DNA from: an uncultured Spirochaetaceae bacterium
Lineage (GTDB): Bacteria; Spirochaetota; Spirochaetia; Sphaerochaetales; Sphaerochaetaceae
Direction: 5' to 3'
Assembly: GCA_947630635.1 (NCBI GenBank)
Contig: CANRIJ010000011.1
Coordinates: 1-22,604 of the forward strand
Length of the DNA stretch: 22,604 bases
This document shows, piece after piece, positions 22,343-22,604 of this stretch. Both the position numbers and the translations under genes were made by a program. Within the stretch, counting starts at the first letter, position 1, and each line of letters opens with the position of its first letter. The notes beneath the pieces are model-generated. The model did not search any database. It was not told the origin of the DNA and saw only the letters and a list, made by a program, of their open reading frames with translations.

Positions 22343-22604
22343 ATTTTCCCGAGCTCTGATCTTCCCCATCTGAATCCTGCTATAGGATTGGAGCTCTGTC
22401 CTTCTGTGAATTTCTGGGCTTATATCTGCCATTTAGCAAAACTTTCACATATAGCCTTGTTCCCTCTCTTCCCATAGGGCACCCGGGGAAACTTCCGCTT
22501 TCACAAATCAGGGCCAGATAAATCCATGCATTCCAAATGCATATGGCGTCATATGGAGGGAAGCAGAAGAGATGGGCTATAGCGGCATCGGAGTCGATTC
22601 CCCT
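22343..22604. other. Right-edge region without a confident gene
   Basis: No recognised gene, tRNA or repeat. On the plus strand one frame is open from 22455 (just after a TAG at 22452-22454) to the edge, with a protein-like end (W-R-E-A-E-E-M-G-Y-S-G-I-G-V-D-S-P) but no good start. An ATG at 22572 in that frame has GGAGGG about 11 nt upstream and could begin a gene that leaves the window. A minus-strand frame is also open from the edge. Neither can be decided without the next few hundred bases. Confidence 0.3.

Noticed and set aside
22590..22604. Terminal sequence resembling a tRNA T-arm
   Set aside because: It has no G-T-T-C loop of correct form, and no anticodon or acceptor arm can be folded within the window.

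Overview
The window looks like core chromosome of an anaerobic, sugar-fermenting spirochaete (Treponema/Sphaerochaeta type, probably host- or gut-associated). The reasons are a galactose/glucose ABC operon whose binding protein is circularly permuted in the way described for Treponema pallidum MglB-2 (Tp0684), a P13-like membrane protein, clostridial-style pyruvate:ferredoxin oxidoreductase and NADP-type glutamate dehydrogenase, moderate GC, and heavy use of AGA/AGG/GGA/GAG codons. No phage, insertion sequence, CRISPR array, rRNA or tRNA gene was found.

Layout. 1-254 (-): 5' end of leuS, running off the left edge. 499-846 (+): small membrane protein, then a terminator. 917-5425 (+): parE-parC-RluA-type pseudouridine synthase, overlapping by 8 and 4 nt. 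5426-5688: gap between convergent units, with a possible gene remnant. 9978-5689 (-): a tight three-gene unit of a 60-aa membrane peptide, a 976-aa tandem-receiver/ATP-grasp protein that lacks the phosphohistidine domain of PEP synthase/PPDK, and an iron-containing alcohol dehydrogenase. 10113-11450 (+): gdhA with promoter, SD and terminator. 11574-12167 (+) and 12810-12169 (-): two convergent envelope proteins one base apart. 13075-16614 (+): nifJ, with a good promoter and terminator. 16667-17143 (+): methylated-DNA-cysteine methyltransferase. 17236-17619 (+): hypothetical beta-rich protein. 17813-22285 (+): mglB-mglA-mglC, with a strong hairpin terminator between mglB and mglA and another after mglC. 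22343-22604: no convincing gene.

How it fits together. MglBAC brings in glucose/galactose. NifJ oxidises pyruvate to acetyl-CoA and reduced ferredoxin, the Fe-alcohol dehydrogenase can discharge reducing power into alcohols, and GdhA assimilates ammonia. The receiver/ATP-grasp protein sits in an operon with the alcohol dehydrogenase and is the most plausible poorly described system here. The permuted MglB and the roughly 215-residue cytoplasmic charged extension on MglC are the most striking architectural oddities. Several genes (parE, ogt, the 60-aa peptide gene and the P13-like gene) have no Shine-Dalgarno sequence and sit directly against a terminator or a -10-like hexamer, unlike gdhA, nifJ and mglB.
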